From Opitutales bacterium (GTDB lineage Bacteria; Verrucomicrobiota; Verrucomicrobiia; Opitutales; Coraliomargaritaceae): a stretch of 64,000 nt of DNA. Made by a program: the position numbers and the translations under genes. Below the pieces are notes generated by a model. It was not told where the DNA came from. It made no database searches and was given only the letters and a program-made list of their open reading frames with translations. The first letter of the stretch is position 1. Every line of letters begins with the position of its first letter. Shown in pieces: positions 61,454-64,000 of the stretch. The stretch spans positions 33,254-97,253 of the forward strand of contig JANQXM010000042.1 in NCBI GenBank assembly GCA_030729385.1, written 5' to 3'.

Positions 61454-64000
61454 TTTATGTTTTCGATTCGGAATTTTCGCCCAAGCCCGATTGCGTTGTT
61501 CATTTCGTCAGCAGGGTTGTTTTTAATTAGATCCGGATAGCGCTGAATAGTCGCTTCGCAATAAGCCACCCCTTCTTTTTTACCTGTGATCGGATTGAGG
61601 ATAACCGCACCGGCACGAATTTTAAAAGTGTCGCTACGCGGGCTTAGTGCTGGGCTTAGAGCAGAAAAAATATCTGCTTGGCTGAGGAAGCTAGTGGCGT
61701 TGCGAGGCATGCGTTCGTCGATTGCGGCATCAACATATCTTGTGCCTCCGATCACAGTGTTGATGTCGGTCTCGTCGATAGCCTCTTGGAGCAGACCTGA
61801 ATTAATGAAAGCTTTAAACGATTCGAAAGGCTTCGCACGTGTTTTCAGTTTCTCGACGATATTTACAGCCAGTGTAGCCAGCTCTGTTTGGCTTATTTCC
61901 CGATGACCCAGTGAGACACTAGGCTTCCATTCGCTCCCTGGGTTGAAGCCATTGCCAGCTTTGAAGGTGTCTGCTCGTTCCGCATTTGTTAAACTTGGAT
62001 AGTCGTCGCCCAAAGTTGTTTCATCCTCGTAATCTTCGAAAGGGAACTTCCAGTTTGTAAATGAGGTCGAGCGTAGATGCCCAGAAAAGGGGAGTCTAAA
62101 AAAAGACGATTCTAGGTTTAGTCGATGCTCCGTCGCCGCAGTCGAGGTGCCCTTGTTGGTTGAGTAATTCCAATCGAAAATGTTGTTTGCACCAAGAATA
62201 GCTTCCCAGGCAAGGACTGAAGTTGAATTGAAATTAAAGCTACCCGCTTGATGAAGATAGCGCGCAGATTTCGAATTCTGTAGTTCGCTTAGATCCTGCG
62301 TGGCGCCGTTTGGTGTGACTTGAATGTAAGGGTTGGGAAGGTGGCTTTCTTGATCGGCGGGTAATTGATGTTTCCAATGTGATGAAGCTGAATTTTGAGG
62401 TATGCTGGAAATGAAGTAACGATCGAACACTTCATTCAAGTCGTTCCCCCAACTGTTCCCGATAGAAAAAGGTCGAGTGTCATAGAGCTGCAAGTGTTGC
62501 AAAACCCCAATGGAGTAGGGAGTGGTCGCAGGGAGATCAAAAAGGCGAAAGAAATTGTTATTCACCTGACCATGGAAAAAATCAAGGTTCGAGAATGCGA
62601 TCGACGATGGTTGGTCTGGGTCGCCTTGATCATCGCCATCCACGTCATTTAAGTCGATTCGATCAAGCGTTGCGGGAGTGCTCAAATCTAGCGCTGGCGA
62701 GCGTAAGTCGATTTTGGTGAGCCACGATTCAAGGTCATCGATGCTATCAAGCAGGCGATACTGAAATGCGATGGGTGCGTCTGAAACAGATAGGGATGAT
62801 GGGCTGCTTTGGTAGTAAGCGAAGTTCGTTGAAATGGCACCGAATGGGATATCTTTAATTTGCTGAACGATTTCACCGTCGGCATTGCGTATGATGAGTG
62901 AAATTTTTGATGAGTTCGCGGTATAGTTGATAGAATCACCGTCGGGATAGCTAATATTTCTATGGGCTGAGTTGTAGCTAGGATCATCAACTTCCCATAC
63001 CCAATCGTTTGTGTAATAGAACTTACTTTTGCTCGAACTCGCGTTGATCGGCCATTCTCCGGTCATCTTGCGTATCTCGCCAGATTTATGGGTGTCACTA
63101 AAATTGAGGTCAAATTTTGGAGTGATTGCATCAAAGTTTAGTGTGGTTGAATTTGTATAACTCTCTGTGTCCTTGTCGTAAAAGCTGAGGTTTATGTCAG
63201 GCATATCCACCACTTCTACGCTGAGTTCAGGCGAGCCTGTTCCTGAGCTGTCTAGAAATTTGTGGCGAAATCCATAAGGGCTCCACATCTCTGCTTCGAA
63301 GCGTAAAAAAGCTCGAGCATTTCTTGAATTTTTAGACTGACCGGAAACGACGAAGTAGAGTGAATATTCGGTAATAATCACGGGCGTTGTTGTCACGGTG
63401 TCTCCGGTGTTCAATGCCGCGATATCTGAATCGTTTAATCCTATTAGGGCGATGTCGCCGTTGGCATCTGGAGAGCTGCCCCAGAGGAATTTGCGCAGCG
63501 CGTCATCGACTTTTAAGGGCGAGGCAGTCGATTCGAAGCTCTGATCCATGAGGTCAAACTTAAGACCGCCCAATTCCGTGTTGGAAATGACGTTCTTGGC
63601 GAGCTGTGTTACGTCATGGAATGAGTCTAGGTATTCGTTTTGTTCGATCCCAGTGAGCAATTGCATCTGTGGTGAATCGATGACTTTCCTTAGCGCGTCG
63701 TTGGCATCTTCTACTTTTTGCGAAACGCTATTGTCGCGCACATCTTCAACCTCTGAAGGGGTGAACTGGGTGTCGTCGCTGTAGAATACTTTGAGGTCAG
63801 GTCGTCTGCCGCCGATTTGCTTTAGTAGCTGTCTTTGTTCTGAGGTCGATAATCCGGCACTATTGAAATCGCTGAAAAACTGATCTGACAAATATGAGGA
63901 TTCGTCGATTTGCCCAGCGCTTACTTTCACGCCTTCGTCGCTGATCCACCAGGCGATTTGTGCGGAGGTTTTGGCATTGCTTAAAACTTCGACGATGGGG
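61429..64000 (-). CDS. Verru_Chthon cassette protein A-like (5' end cut by window edge)
   Basis: Large exported-type protein, at least 857 residues. The track starts at GTG 63930, but the frame stays open to base 64000 (upstream peptide ...AQIAWWISDEGVK), so the real start lies outside the window. The C-terminal third has YVDAAIDERMPRNATSFLSQADIFSALSPALSPRSDTFKIRAGAVILNP and CEATIQRYPDLI. Together with WWxSDEG this resembles component A of the Verrucomicrobia 'Verru_Chthon' cassette, a family whose other members carry prepilin-type N-termini. It is a multi-domain, repeat-poor beta-rich protein. Role in the cell is undetermined. Confidence 0.6.
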   Translation of the reverse strand, partial: PIVEVLSNAKTSAQIAWWISDEGVKVSAGQIDESSYLSDQFFSDFNSAGLSTSEQRQLLKQIGGRRPDLKVFYSDDTQFTPSEVEDVRDNSVSQKVEDANDALRKVIDSPQMQLLTGIEQNEYLDSFHDVTQLAKNVISNTELGGLKFDLMDQSFESTASPLKVDDALRKFLWGSSPDANGDIALIGLNDSDIAALNTGDTVTTTPVIITEYSLYFVVSGQSKNSRNARAFLRFEAEMWSPYGFRHKFLDSSGTGSPELSVEVVDMPDINLSFYDKDTESYTNSTTLNFDAITPKFDLNFSDTHKSGEIRKMTGEWPINASSSKSKFYYTNDWVWEVDDPSYNSAHRNISYPDGDSINYTANSSKISLIIRNADGEIVQQIKDIPFGAISTNFAYYQSSPSSLSVSDAPIAFQYRLLDSIDDLESWLTKIDLRSPALDLSTPATLDRIDLNDVDGDDQGDPDQPSSIAFSNLDFFHGQVNNNFFRLFDLPATTPYSIGVLQHLQLYDTRPFSIGNSWGNDLNEVFDRYFISSIPQNSASSHWKHQLPADQESHLPNPYIQVTPNGATQDLSELQNSKSARYLHQAGSFNFNSTSVLAWEAILGANNIFDWNYSTNKGTSTAATEHRLNLESSFFRLPFSGHLRSTSFTNWKFPFEDYEDETTLGDDYPSLTNAERADTFKAGNGFNPGSEWKPSVSLGHREISQTELATLAVNIVEKLKTRAKPFESFKAFINSGLLQEAIDETDINTVIGGTRYVDAAIDERMPRNATSFLSQADIFSALSPALSPRSDTFKIRAGAVILNPITGKKEGVAYCEATIQRYPDLIKNNPADEMNNAIGLGRKFRIENIKWLNNSQL

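Overview
The window looks like a chromosomal segment of a Verrucomicrobiota bacterium, most likely class Opitutae (Coraliomargarita/Puniceicoccaceae-like). The basis is a moderate G+C content, a large protein that looks like component A of the Verrucomicrobia-specific 'Verru_Chthon' cassette, C-terminal domains of the verrucomicrobial secreted-protein style, and a plant/cyanobacterial-type IspH. This placement is inferred from gene content; no rRNA is present. No tRNA, rRNA, CRISPR array, prophage or intact insertion sequence was seen.

Layout, left to right. (1) 1-9 kb: OsmC-type protein, IspH with an unusual N-terminal extension, HspQ-like protein, MiaB, a TetR regulator with AhpD, a gamma-glutamylcyclotransferase-like protein, an SDR-like protein fused to a histone H1-like basic tail, and an ogt/membrane protein/HAD operon. 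(2) 9-16.5 kb: recA, the overlapping mnmE-mnmG pair, a PhoB/PhoR-type two-component system and trmB. A perfect 16-bp parS-like palindrome lies inside mnmG. (3) 16.7-23.7 kb: a complete F1Fo ATP synthase operon atpBEFHAGDC with a strong hairpin after atpE and a terminator after atpC. (4) 23.8-31.7 kb: a VapBC module, a small cREC-like protein, a secreted esterase, birA-coaX, a secreted surface protein with a probable frameshifted start, and nadC. (5) 31.7-43.5 kb: a lipoprotein/GNAT/GNAT-nitrilase operon, a DUF4139 protein, gmk, a HAD hydrolase, a secreted C39-like protein, an outer-membrane beta-barrel, an ABC ATPase with a GNAT-like protein, a HigBA module and an AT-rich SIR2-like gene. (6) 43.6-52 kb: metH, trkH-trkA, a frameshifted REP-associated tyrosine transposase (RAYT) and an aldose epimerase. 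(7) 52-64 kb: an NfeD-NfeD-FloA operon, pyruvate kinase with a YycJ-type hydrolase, folE2, a Nudix hydrolase, and a Verru_Chthon-like gene that runs off the right edge.

Two patterns run across the window. First, at least a dozen small palindromes share one design: a GTAG or GGAG tetranucleotide, then a G-C-capped stem whose inner bases vary but stay complementary, then CCGC. They often occur in inverted pairs and mostly sit between convergent genes. Together with the RAYT pseudogene, which they flank, they form a REP/BIME family. Second, housekeeping genes (ATP synthase, RecA, MnmEG, MetH, Trk) are interleaved with small accessory modules (VapBC, HigBA, SIR2-like, cREC-like) that sit next to REP elements or AT-rich intergenic repeats.

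Start codons were re-chosen where the ORF track used TTG or GTG upstream of a better ATG; the evidence fields say where. All functional calls come from reading motifs in the translated sequence. No database search was run.
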